A stretch of DNA of 24,364 bases, taken from NCBI GenBank assembly GCA_905397405.1, contig CAJPVJ010000486.1:1-24364 (forward strand). Direction: 5' to 3'. Made by a program: the position numbers and the translations under genes. Each line of letters starts with the position of its first letter. The stretch's first letter is position 1. This document shows, piece after piece, positions 13,372-24,364 of the stretch. The notes under the pieces were generated by a model. It had not been told where the DNA came from. It saw only the letters and a list, made by a program, of their open reading frames with translations, and did no database searches. This DNA comes from Oppiella nova (Eukaryota > Arthropoda > Arachnida > Sarcoptiformes > Oppiidae).

Positions 13372-14210
13372 TGTCCAGTTCCCTCCCCTCCCCCCACACA
13401 CGCAAACACACCCACTCTCTCTCGGCCCAGCCATTCATAAACACAGTGTTACTCGTCATCGCCCGGCCGTCCGCTTATGTATACAACAACAATGCAAATA
13501 CAATCACATCAGCAGCCGTTCCCGTGTGGGGGGCCGGCAGTGACGACCACAACATAATAAACGCTTAAATTATTTCCTATTTATATATACAGTATATTAA
13601 TGTAAAATGTTATGCAAAACGAAACGCTATATCAATTCAAACTGAAACCAAAGCTCTGGTCACAGCAAACACGCCGATAGACAGGGGGTGTTCTCATCAA
13701 CGGGTGTCGTTCCCCTCTCAGCATGTGTTTGCAGTTGACATTCGTGTGCCTTAAACAGTGAAATGACAAAACAATACTAAACACTACATAACGCTATGAA
13801 TTTCAATGGTTCTCAATGTGTGCGCGTTTTTATGACCACTCAATACGACGGATAAGTGTTGACATCAAAAATGCAATACTAATGGTAGCTATTAATGTGA
13901 TGTACGGCCACTATATTACCCGTTCTCACCGGACAAACACTACTCTCTATCTACAGTATATACACACCAAACCAGTATATGTCTCAACTCACATAAACCG
14001 ATGCCTTTTTGTATTGTCACCACAAAGTATATACACCAATGAGATATTCACAGCCACTGGTGGTCTCCATACGAAACCCCCAAACAATCAAAACCTAAAA
14101 TCTTATACCAATTTGTATCTGTTTTTCAATCGTTTGAATCGATGTTTCCATTAATTTTAGTTATTAAATGAATTGAATATAAAAAACAATCGCTTTTTAA
14201 TACCAATTAT
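13372..14210. other. PKN 3' UTR and PKN-RPL5 convergent intergenic region
   Basis: After the PKN stop there is a C- and CA-rich stretch, then AT-richer DNA. No exon is recognisable. A 112-codon open frame at 13816-14154 has an unremarkable composition and no family signature; I treat it as chance. Confidence 0.5.
13556..13561 (+). terminator. PKN polyadenylation signal AATAAA
   Basis: Canonical AATAAA 185 nt after the PKN stop codon, the first on this strand after the gene. Confidence 0.6.
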
Positions 14211-14216
14211 TTTATT
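14211..14216 (-). terminator. RPL5 polyadenylation signal AATAAA
   Basis: TTTATT on the plus strand reads AATAAA on the minus strand, 46 nt after the RPL5 stop. The short 3' UTR fits a ribosomal-protein gene. Confidence 0.65.
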
Positions 14217-14262
14217 TTTCGAAAAATTAATAATTTCTATTCGACACCAATGGGTGGGCCCA

Positions 14263-15826
<1,564 letters not shown>

Positions 15827-16103
15827 CTTTGCGGTGATATCTGGCGAAGAAGTGGTGACGAGTTGTCAGCGTTGGCTGTGCTCTGGATATACACAACACG
15901 GAAAGGAAGCGATGACTGGAAATGCGGTCCAAAAGGCATGCCTTCCGGTCGTTCACAACAGACGTCACGTTTGGAGGCATTCATTGAGACGTCATTTGTG
16001 GCGACAATTGGCGCTCGAATTGGTTTCGCTCTCGAGTTCTGGTTTTGTTTTTCACTCAAAACCCGTCGTTTGGATCAACTTTTCGGTGATATCTTCGCCC
16101 GAA
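15827..16103. promoter_or_regulatory. bidirectional promoter, RPL5 (-) and FIRRM-like (+)
   Basis: Only 277 bp separate the two start codons. The interval has two GACGTCA (CRE/ATF-like) cores at 15961-15967 and 15988-15994. The 11-mer CGGTGATATCT occurs at both ends, at 15832-15842 and 16084-16094, close to each ATG. No TATA box is evident. The assignment rests on gene layout and these motifs. Confidence 0.6.
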
Positions 16104-18002
16104 ATGCCGGCCAATGAGTGTCCGTTCGACGACTCCTTCGAGGTATGTATGGCTGGTGTCCGGCATCACCGCAATTGGTCCCCAGAATCCGTTTGACAGG
16201 CATTTGGTGTTTGAGTTTATCATTGATTTGATTTGTCTTTGATTTGATGGCAAAGGATTCGATGATAGCGTCGATGACTGTCGACCACAACGACGGCAAC
16301 ACCGGTGCTGTCGATGACGACGACGATGTCTTCGCGCAGCTCTTCTCCGCCGACATCGACGACGAGCGCACTCTTCTGCGGCTGTCGGCCGACGAACTGT
16401 TGCCACACATTGTCCTCAACTTCGATGAGTTCTGCGTTCGTCGCGCCAACGGATCCACTGATTGCCACTTCGAGTACGTCTTGGGTTTGACTCATTTGAT
16501 GCAAAAGTTGGTCCAAATCGAGGACAATGTCGTCGACTTGTGGATCAAGTCGTCGAAACAGTCGCGCAATTGTCTGTTGACCGCAATCTTCCGCTTTATT
16601 CCCAACTGTGGTCTCGAAGTCTGTTCGCCGAAAGTCGTCGACTTGTGTCCAATCGATCACAAGATGTAAGTCTTTGGCAGTCATTCCATGGCTTACCATA
16701 AGAAGTGTCTAATGATTGCTGTTTTCTCTCTGTTTTTGATGACCAGAAGAATGAGTTTCTATGAGTTCTTGTGCTTCAGTGTCTGCCAACTGATGATGAC
16801 TTTGAGTGCAAATCAGATGCCATTTGTGGAACAGACGCTCTTCGAGAACCTCTTATCCGAAGACTGTATTCGCCATCAGTTGGCGTCCGATGTCTTGTGT
16901 TTCATCTCTCGTTTCAATGAGTCGTCAGCTCTTTGTTACCACTTTTGTTCACTTCTGATGACTATGTCTTCACATATCGACCACCGATTGGTTCCCAACA
17001 CCACATCACTGCTCAACCGATTGTTGCCTTTCCTGAAGCCTTCAGAACTCCAGTATTTGATCAGTGATTACGATCTCATCAAACATTCAAAGACATGGAG
17101 TCTTCTGAACGTATCCCTGGTTCTGTCGCCTCAAGAGATCACCAAAACTGTTGACAGATATCAGACATTCATTGCTGAGGGAAGACCTCTCACTACACAC
17201 GACTTGAATCTGATGTCTAATCTGTTGACCACTCATGCGGTCGACGACAAGACCCGCGAAAACACTTTTATCACTATTTTAGACAACTTTTCGCAATCAA
17301 ATGACTGCAAACTGAACATACATTTCATCGATTTGTTGACTGTTTTGACGCCCAAAAGATTCAATGATTTAAATGTACTGAAAATCACCGCAAAATTCAC
17401 TGATATTTTCAAACAAAAAACATTGGATTTAAGACTAATTGACAAAATATTGATGTTTTTGGTCCGACTCTCAAACGTCAAGATTTCTGAAGGCTTTGAG
17501 AAAAGTGTCGTCAAAATGATCACAACATCAATGAATCACTTGTTTTCAAATCACCACAACTTTTACGCTAAATATCTAACTTTGAAAGCAATGAAAACCA
17601 TTTCATTGAAGTCCAAACGGATTGCGATTATCACTGAATGCTGTAAAGACAACCAAACACTGAAACAACAGTTCACTCATTATATTACGATAATTCGAGT
17701 AATTTTTTAATCAAATGTTTATTAATTAAAATAATTAATGATTTTATTTCTCATATATTTCTCAGAGAAACCAATTAATGGACAAAAATGTGATCAAAAC
17801 TTATTTACAAAATACGATTGCATTGGAAGTCAAGCCTCGAAGGTATGGCAGAAGTGATGACAACTCGAGTCCAATGAATGCGAAGAATAAGAATAAAAAG
17901 AGACGAAAAATAGTCGACGAATCGGATGAAGACTTTGACGACAGTCTCGATTTTATGGTCGAAGCCATGGAAGAGGGCTTTAATGGCGCCGACACTCAAT
18001 GA
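16104..18002 (+). CDS. FIRRM (C1orf112)-like helical-repeat protein
   Basis: Exons are 16104-16142, 16256-16665, 16747-17698 and 17766-18002. All introns are GT-AG, and the spliced length is 1638 nt or 545 residues. The start ATG at 16104 has A at -3. The protein begins with an acidic stretch (DDDDDVFAQLF), continues with leucine-rich helices typical of HEAT/ARM proteins and ends in a basic patch (NKNKKRRK) then an acidic tail (DESDEDFDDSLDFM). The best match from memory is human FIRRM/C1orf112. LASDVLCFISRFNESSALC aligns with its DLWCFLARYG...AELC segment, and the following LLNRLLPFLKPSELQYL, a Trp, and LSPQE recur in the same order. FIRRM partners FIGNL1 to dismantle RAD51 filaments. This form is far shorter than human (853). 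The last exon has a partial second copy at 18292-18498. Uncertain at family level. Confidence 0.55.
17718..17748 (-). terminator. XAB2 polyadenylation signals inside FIRRM-like intron 3
   Basis: Two TTTATT blocks on the plus strand (17718-17723 and 17743-17748) read AATAAA on the minus strand, about 265-295 nt past the XAB2 stop. Both lie inside the 67-nt intron 17699-17765 of the opposing gene. Confidence 0.5.
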
Positions 18003-18012
18003 GTCCTTGGAT

Positions 18013-21000
18013 TCAGTCGTCTTCCTCTTCAGGTCTAAGACTTCCGAACACTTCTCTCGGAACCATCTTTTGCTGGATATCTGTTAGAAACAAACCATTC
18101 ATTAGTTATTAATTATTCGTAAAATTTTTGGTAATTATTTTAATTATTTGTAAATAAAATACTATTTTATTATAACTGAAAGCCTACTGACCGGTCGACT
18201 TCTTAGCGCCGGTGTCCTCCCCGTCATCCGCGTCCTCCTCTTCATCCTCGTCGTCGTCGTTGATATCGATTTCGTCGGGATTTGCTGTCTTAAAACTTAT
18301 TTACAAAATACGATTGCATTGGAAGTCAAGCCTCGAAGGTATGGCAGAAGTGATGACAACTCGAGTCCAATGAATGCGAAGAATAAGAATAAAAAGAGAC
18401 GAAAAATAGTCGACGAATCTGATGAAGACTTTGACGACAGTCTCGATGTTATGCTCGAAGCCATGGAAGAGGGCTTTAATGACACTCAATAAGTCCTTGG
18501 ATTCAGTCGTCTTCCTCTTCAGGTCTAAGACTTCCGAACACTTCTCTCGGAACCATCTTTTGCTGGATATCTGTTAGAAACAAACCATTCATTAGTTATT
18601 AATTATTTGTAAATAAAATACTGAAAATAATATTGACTTTCGGATGACTGGCCAGCTGAAGAATCGCGGCCACAGGAGGGGCAGTAGGCGCAGGAGGAGA
18701 AGTAGGAGCAGCAGCAGCAACTATAGCTAAAGCAGCCCTAAACGACAGAACGGCAGCGAATCGACGATCTCTTCGACGGCTTTTGTGGTCGACTTGACAA
18801 ACATAACCGCACTCTTCTGCTGATTGGCTCTCATGTTATTATCGGCGTTCGTCTCGACGACACTGCTCTCCAACGCACTCATGCGAGTGACCGCATCGGA
18901 CGGCTGTCCACCGCCGGGATTAACGGCGGCCAACATCTGGGCGGACATGTAGTTGACTTGAGTGTTGAAGGTGGCGGCCACTGAGCGCTTGATGCGCAGC
19001 ATCTCGCGAATGGTGTCTTCGTTGCCGTGTTTTATCTCAAACTCCTTCCACGTGTTCCAGAAGTTGGCGGACGTCCGCGGGTCACACATTTGGCTGCAGT
19101 GGCCGTATATGGCGCGAGCCCTGTCTATCTCACCCAACTTGCGCTCCAACTCCGCGAACCGGACGCACATCTCCTGCGCCTGGCTGTCGGACAGGGCGTC
19201 GATCGCCTTCTCGTAGATCTGTCGCGTGTGAGTGACGCCAAACATTTGGGACGCCTTCCGCACAAACACGTTATACATGTCGAAGCGCTCGTCGGCGGGG
19301 ACGGCCTCCACCGCGCGGTCGTAGATATTCATCGCGTGTTTCGCCAAACCGTACGCCTCCTCGCACTTCGCGTATAACAGGTATATAGTCTTCGCGTACT
19401 TCGCGGGACAGTCGGCTAAACACTGCTCGAACAGATCCCTCGCCCGCTCCAACTTCGAGCCCTTATACCTGTCCATGAATTTCGTTAAATACGTGTTCCA
19501 TATGTCGTAGACGTTGGGCCACCGGAACAGCGACACCCCCTTCTCGTACGCTTTGAACGCCTCCTCGAAGTAATTGAGTTCTTCGAGGAATAGGCCGTAA
19601 TTGATGATTATCTGCGGTGTGGCTATCCTTAGCTCAATGATGCGGTCGTAGACGGCTTTCGTCGTCGTGAACGTCCCGAAGCTCTCCTCCAAGTCGGCGA
19701 ACATCGACCACACCTTCAGACTCTTGTGGAGCCGATTCTGCGCCGTTTCGCTCGCGTCGTAATAGCCCACCCGCTTGGCGGCGGTGCCTCCGGGCGGGGC
19801 GGCCGTCGCCCTGTGCATGAGCGCCAGCGCCGCCTTCCAGTGGTCGTGTCTCAGCTCCATCTCCGCCCACTCGCACCACACGGCCGCCAACTCCTCAACC
19901 CGAGTGAACGCCGTCTGCGTCGCCCTCTCGAAGATGACCCGCGAGTCCTCCAACTGATCGGCCTTTTCATAAAACTTGGCGAAACTGATCCAAAGAGTGT
20001 GCAGTTTTCCCGACGACTGCTTCGGGTCGACGGTCTGCACGGCTTCGGTGAATACTTCCACCACTTTCGCCGGCTTCGACTCCAAGAGCGCCACCCGTTT
20101 GTGCCACTCGTCCACGTTATGCGGGTTCTGGCGTAAGGCCACCGAATTCAACAGCAATGGCCGCCTCTCTATGAGCTCCTCATAGCGGGCCAGACGTAGC
20201 TCGAGGTCGGCGTCGTCCTCATCGGTCACACTCTCGGAATCCATCTTCGCTTTAATCAACTGCTCCTCACTCTGGGCGTAGGCGTCGAACACCTGCGAGA
20301 AGTCTTTGATAGTCATGACGGACAGCACCGCCTCTTCGTACACATCGCGCGCCTTATCGAAGAGACCGCTGCGGATGTGATACTCGGCTAAACTGATCCA
20401 AAGCATCGCCTGCTCGTCGGTGTAGCGCTTAATGCCTTCCCTGAGAATGGCCTCCGAGTTGAGTGAACACACTTTGTCCGGATTCTTGCAGATGATGTCT
20501 GCCAATTCCGTCCACAACTGGTGCCTCGATTTGCCCGCTTTGGACACCCAGTCGTCTCGATTCACGACACGCGCCAACTGGACGGCCGCCTCATCCACGC
20601 GCTCCACACCAATCAAGTACTGCACGTAATCCTCGGCCTCTTCCGGCTGTAACTTCAGGTACCGTTTGTAGAGCCGGACCGCAGTCTCCGGGATGTCGTA
20701 CTCGCGGATGAGTCGCAGATACAGCGGCCAAACGCGGTTGTGTTGTGTGATGGGCAGCGCCTGTAGGGCCCGGTCCAGAGTGCGCCGACACCTCGTGATC
20801 CGGTTCTGAGACATCAAGAACTCGGCGAAAGTGATCCAAATTCGCGGCATTTTGTGCATAAAAACCAACGATCGCTCGAAACAGTTGTTCACGTCTTCGG
20901 CGGTGGGATCCGTCGCCGGTTTGCCACTGATTTGGGCCACTCTTTGGCGGAGGAATGCGATCCACAGCTTATAACTGCCGGGGAGTTCCCGGAGGGCCCT

Positions 21001-21258
21001 CTCGTACACCATATTCAGCGCCTCCGGAGTCGAGTCCTTCTTGTGCGACGCGTAACGCATCCAATGCTTCACCGAAAACGGGTTCCGAAGGATGTCCTCC
21101 TCGAAGGCCAGGTCTTCGGCGCTCTTAAGACGTGGAAAACAATGGTTTAAACGGTGAACACATGCGGGAGAGACCGACAACTCGTGTCGCGTCTCATCCG
21201 TCGGATGTCTTACCGGAAGAAAGCATTTCCTCATCTCTTCGTACTCTCTGTCGTCCAT
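18013..21258 (-). CDS. XAB2: pre-mRNA-splicing factor SYF1 / XAB2
   Basis: HAT-repeat scaffold of the spliceosomal NTC-associated complex; in vertebrates it also binds XPA in transcription-coupled repair. Minus-strand exons are 21258-21214, 21123 to about 18747, 18284-18192 and 18080-18013. The start is ATG 21258 (MDDREYEEMRKCFLP), since the open frame further upstream contains no other ATG before an in-frame TAA. Intron 1 is 90 nt, stop-free and in frame. Family segments include FEEDILRNPFSVKHWMRY, HKMPRIWITFAEFLM, RALQALPITQHNRVWPLYLR, RRPLLLNSVALRQNPH, SLKVWSMFADLEESFGTF and KLERARDLFEQCLADCPAKY; helix-turn-helix HAT units run throughout. The next exon encodes an acidic run (NPDEIDINDDDDEDEEEDAD) and the last ends REVFGSLRPEEEDD, as in human XAB2. 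The total is about 860 residues (human 855). The donor near 18744-18747 is weak, and an unspliced frame stops at 18727. A second terminal exon copy lies at 18503-18570. Confidence 0.95.
18153..18158 (+). terminator. FIRRM-like polyadenylation signal inside XAB2 last intron
   Basis: AATAAA 151 nt past the FIRRM-like stop, within the 111-nt XAB2 intron 18081-18191. A second copy lies at 18612-18617 in the downstream repeat. Confidence 0.5.
18192..18284 (-). CDS. XAB2: XAB2 acidic penultimate exon (phase-symmetric)
   Basis: This 93-nt exon encodes the Asp/Glu-rich segment just before the C-terminal peptide. The acceptor is ACAG at 18285-18288 and the donor GTCAGT starts at 18191. It enters and leaves in phase 1, so skipping keeps the frame. 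It lies between the two copies of the terminal exon. An alternative acceptor 4 nt upstream would change the phase. Confidence 0.7.
18503..18570 (-). CDS. XAB2: duplicated XAB2 terminal exon (proximal copy)
   Basis: Same sequence as 18013-18080, including the acceptor TTTCTAACAG, the terminal peptide ending VFGSLRPEEEDD and the TGA stop. It is in the same phase (needs one base from the upstream exon), so it could be joined directly to the large XAB2 exon and bypass the acidic exon. Whether it is used cannot be told from sequence. Confidence 0.45.
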
Positions 21259-21690
21259 CTGATGTCCGTCTTTGTGGTGATAATCGATGGCAACGTATAT
21301 CTCACACAATGTTTACAAAACGTGAGAGTCTGACGTCATTATAACGATAACTATTCACACATTACGTGACATTCAATGCACACACATTTGCCCCCCAATT
21401 ATGTCTCAATGATATCATATGAATATTTGTGCCCATTATGTGCCCCTCTCTCCCCTTCCCTTTCATTCAGTGCACGTTATCTGTGAACGAATGCCATTCA
21501 TTGACTGCCCTCTCATTGAAAACACATTTGATTTTCAATTCATTCAACGATTAATTGAAACCAATTATGAAGTCATCCGTCGGTTCGCGTCTTCACTGTC
21601 ACCACAAACGGGTCCACAACTCGACAGTCAAGTGATTGGCGGACATCACACACACACTCACAGACATTGTGTGACAAACACTGCGGAAGA
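21259..21690. promoter_or_regulatory. bidirectional promoter, XAB2 (-) and DROSHA (+)
   Basis: The interval between the two start codons is 432 bp. It contains a full CRE palindrome TGACGTCA at 21331-21338, TTACGTGAC at 21362-21370 and the palindrome ATGATATCAT at 21409-21418. No clear TATA box. Open frames inside it (for example 21419-21724) show no family resemblance. Confidence 0.55.
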
Positions 21691-24364
21691 ATGTCTTCGC
21701 GAATGCCATGCAATCACCCGATGAGTGGTTGTGTGCCATCCCTGCCCTCCATGTCCTCCGCAGCCATACCCTCACCGCTCATGCCTTCAGTGCCGCCAAT
21801 GGTTGCGATGAACGGCTGCGACCAGTGGTCAGCCGTTTGGACGACTCCTCCCAATCCGTACCAACCCTTCGCTTATCAGCCATTGAGCGGACAGTCGGCC
21901 ATCGGTTCCCAACCGATGCCATCATATGTGATGAATGGCTTCAACAACCCCTGGAATGCCATGTCTTTAATGAGACCACAAATGAGTCCCTTTTTGGCCA
22001 CAAATTGTGCCGAAAGTCACCCACTCTTCGGAGCCATGAGTGCACTGACGGCCGCCGCGAGTGTGCCGTCCCTTCCGTCGCAAAGATATCCTCAAAGTTG
22101 TGATAATAACGGCTCTAATGGTTCGCAAACGCAACGCAACAACACTTATAACACGTCTTTCGATGTCTTAAGCAGTCATTCGTCGCATCAGAAGAAGCTA
22201 TACTCGAGTCATAAGAATCGCGAGTCCTATGAAAGAGTGGACACAAACAGAGATCACAAGAATCGCCGCAAACGAGACTTCAGTCACAAAACGAGTCATC
22301 AGTTGAGCGATAAGTCGAGACACAAACCAAACGAACGGATCTCTGATCGCAGAGACCATTGTCTGTCGGATAAGACATCGGATGCGAAGCCAAACAAAAC
22401 TGGAGACAAGTCGTCAGAACCCGAGTCTAAGCGGAAGAGGTATCCGAAGAGTAGGTCCAGAGAAGAGACACCGAAAGCGAGTAACGAAGACAACAGACAT
22501 TCCTCGCGAGTGAGCAAAGAGTCGACGGATAGGACGCAGACGTCGGCCACAGAGGCGACGGATGAGGTGTTGCCGAAAGCCGTCGTCGAGTGGATCCGAT
22601 GTTCGCCTTCAGAGCTATTCTATGAGTGCCGAAGAGATAACGCGGAGTCCGTGTCGGCCACCAAACGGCTCATTGACTTACAGAAGAGGTTTCGCTACGA
22701 ATTGATCGAAAGGGCCGAACGGGCCGTTCAGTCGAAGCCCAAGTTTGAACTCCCGGTGCGAACCGTTCGCCTCAAAGCTCCCAAACCAGGTATCCATCGA
22801 TTGACTCATTGATTGGTTTGTGTTTTGCATTCAAATGAGTGTTAATCGCATTGACTGTCAGTCTTAAGCAGCGATTCCTCGAGTTGTGGCGAAAGTGACA
22901 GCAATGACGACGACTGCGAAGACACGGCTTATGAGGAATTGGAGCGCAAGAAGAGACACCCCTTAAGACTTCACGAGGAGTTGTGGTTCAATGATGTCGG
23001 AGAGGTATACCACTAGTCATAGTCATAGGCCTTGCCTTTCGCACCCCTTTCCCCACCCTTTCTATCGATTTGATCGCAATTTGAATGAATCGTTGAACGA
23101 GTGGTCGAACGGAACCACTCGTCCAGAGCTCAACCACTCCTTGAGATCGCAATCAAAAGTGTCTTCAAATTTGATGTGAATATAACGAGTCGTTTGAATT
23201 GACTTTTGTTTGCGTCGACAGATGAACGACGGGCCGCTGTGTCGGTGCAGTCAAAAGGCGCGTAAGACCGGCATTCGTCACGGCATATACCCGGGTGAGG
23301 AGCACCTGGAGCCGTGCGACCCGCTCGCCAACAACCGGCACCGCCTCCACCACTACCGCATCCACATCACGCCCGACACCAACTTCGCCACCAAATTCCC
23401 GACAGTCATCGCACACGACGGCCACGAGTTTGTCTTCGAGGGCTACTCGCTGTTGAGTCACTGGCCGCTCACGGATCCCATCGCCTGCAAAGTGATCCGC
23501 TTTAACATCGAGTACACCGTGACGTTCGTCGCCGAGCGCTTCCCCGCCAACTTCGCCGTCGAAGACCTCGAACTGTTCGCGCGGTTCGTCTTCGCGGAGA
23601 CGCTCGAGTTGGTCGACCTGAACCTGAAGGCGCACCGGGAGGGCGAGGACTCGTGTCCGCGCTTTCACTTTTTGCCCCGTTTTGGGCGACCCCTCGACGA
23701 CAACGGGAAGGAGTTGTTGTCAATGAATGTTGTGTTGCAGTNGTTTGAATTGACTTTTGTTTGCGTCGACAGATGAACGACGGGCCGCTGTGTCGGTGCA
23801 GTCAAAAGGCGCGTAAGACCGGCATTCGTCACGGCATATACCCGGGTGAGGAGCACCTGGAGCCGTGCGACCCGCTCGCCAACAACCGGCACCGCCTCCA
23901 CCACTACCGCATCCACATCACGCCCGACACCAACTTCGCCACCAAATTCCCGACAGTCATCGCACACGACGGCCACGAGTTTGTCTTCGAGGGCTACTCG
24001 CTGTTGAGTCACTGGCCGCTCACGGATCCCATCGCCTGCAAAGTGATCCGCTTTAACATCGAGTACACCGTGACGTTCGTCGCCGAGCGCTTCCCCGCCA
24101 ACTTCGCCGTCGAAGACCTCGAACTGTTCGCGCGGTTCGTCTTCGCGGAGACGCTCGAGTTGGTCGACCTGAACCTGAAGGCGCACCGGGAGGGCGAGGA
24201 CTCGTGTCCGCGCTTTCACTTTTTGCCCCGTTTTGGGCGACCCCTCGACGACAACGGGAAGGAGTTGTTGTCAATGAATGTTGTGTTGCAGTACTTGTTG
24301 GCCAACAATGAGCTCATCATCGATGAGAAGCGTTTGGATGACTACAGGCGGATGTCGGCCGACG
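21691..24364 (+). CDS. DROSHA: Drosha (ribonuclease III, microRNA Microprocessor), N-terminal half
   Basis: Nuclear RNase III that crops primary microRNAs together with DGCR8/Pasha. Exons are 21691-22789, 22862-23004 and 23773 to beyond the right edge; introns are GT-AG. The start is the ATG at 21691 (A at -3); the open frame extends a little upstream without another ATG. Residues 1 to about 150 are Pro/Met/Ser-rich, about 150-290 form a Lys/Arg/Ser/Asp-rich basic region, then comes VVEWIRCSPSELFYECRRDN. Exon 2 gives ELERKKRHPLRLHEELWFND and exon 3 starts MNDGPLCRCSQKARKTGIRH, the central domain with the CxC...H set that binds zinc in human Drosha. It continues with CKVIRFNIEYTV and CPRFHFLPRF. 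The catalytic RNase III pair and dsRNA-binding domain lie outside the window. Exon 3 also appears at 23222-23741 before an N; only one copy is counted. Confidence 0.95.
23192..24292. other. contig join: single N at 23742 flanked by a 550-bp perfect repeat in DROSHA
   Basis: Bases 23192-23741 equal 23743-24292 exactly. The block contains the end of DROSHA intron 2 and most of exon 3. The first copy stops at the N one base after TTGTGTTGCAG, while the second reads on into TACTTGTTGGCC. This is the pattern of two contig ends that overlap but were not merged. Confidence 0.92.

Larger units (their letters stand above)
17796..18622. repeat. direct repeat copying the 3' ends of both FIRRM-like and XAB2
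   Basis: Copy 1 is 17796 to about 18163 and copy 2 is 18292 to about 18622. Differences include a clean 6-nt loss in copy 2 (GGCGCC, in frame), a few substitutions and a loss of about 30 nt near the end between short AATTATT repeats. Copy 2 holds most of the FIRRM-like last exon without its acceptor, and a complete XAB2 last exon with its acceptor (18503-18570). It lies inside an XAB2 intron. The differences mean it is not an exact overlap artefact. Confidence 0.9.

Noticed and set aside
13816-14154. 112-codon open frame between PKN and RPL5
   Set aside because: No family resemblance, and it lies between two convergent genes past the PKN poly(A) signal; chance is likely.
18625-18720. Ala/Pro-rich open frame on the minus strand next to the XAB2 large exon
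   Set aside because: It is in a different frame from XAB2, no intron of workable length connects it, and it resembles a simple GCT/CCT-rich tract.
18727-18746. Unspliced XAB2 C-terminus ending in CRLGLL
   Set aside because: The XAB2 family continues into an acidic run and a VFGSL tail, both encoded further downstream on the minus strand at 18192-18284 and 18013-18080.
21667-21690. Extension of DROSHA upstream of its ATG
   Set aside because: The frame is open but starts with TTG; no in-frame ATG exists before 21691.

Overview
The window is nuclear DNA of a eukaryote, very probably an arthropod and most likely a chelicerate such as a mite. The genes have short GT-AG introns (64-113 nt for most). 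Coding exons are GC-richer and lie in very AT-rich intergenic DNA. Encoded proteins resemble animal PKN, RPL5, FIRRM, XAB2/SYF1 and Drosha, and the PKN N-terminus is closest to the fly form as I recall it. The species cannot be read from the sequence.

Bases 1-9600 are nearly gene-free. The left edge holds the possible coiled-coil tail of a gene running in from outside. The rest is AT-rich DNA rich in repeats: eight (GA)n/(CT)n tracts, a 663-bp tandem duplication, a duplicated block of about 380 bp, a perfect 84-bp inverted repeat, a 74-bp element present twice and an isolated G-quadruplex motif. A TATA box, initiator, short 5' exon and strong splice donor near 2.4-2.6 kb look like the start of an unidentified transcript.

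Bases 9600-24364 are gene-dense: PKN (+), RPL5 (-), a FIRRM/C1orf112-like HEAT-type protein (+), XAB2/SYF1 (-) and the first half of DROSHA (+). RPL5/FIRRM-like and XAB2/DROSHA form head-to-head pairs over 277 and 432 bp. PKN/RPL5 and FIRRM-like/XAB2 are tail-to-tail. The FIRRM-like and XAB2 stop codons are only 10 bp apart, and each gene's only nearby AATAAA signals lie inside the other gene's last intron, so their mature mRNAs should be complementary over both terminal exons. Both shared promoters carry GACGTCA and TGATATC motifs.

The assembly shows several recent or artefactual duplications. Two single-N joins are flanked by perfect repeats of 113 bp and 550 bp. A perfect 128-bp tandem repeat breaks the PKN frame. 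A diverged repeat of about 330-370 bp copies the terminal exons of both FIRRM-like and XAB2 into an XAB2 intron. The N-flanked cases are almost certainly unmerged contig ends; the last is the best candidate for real biology. I found no CRISPR array, tRNA, rRNA, virus, toxin or recognisable transposase gene.
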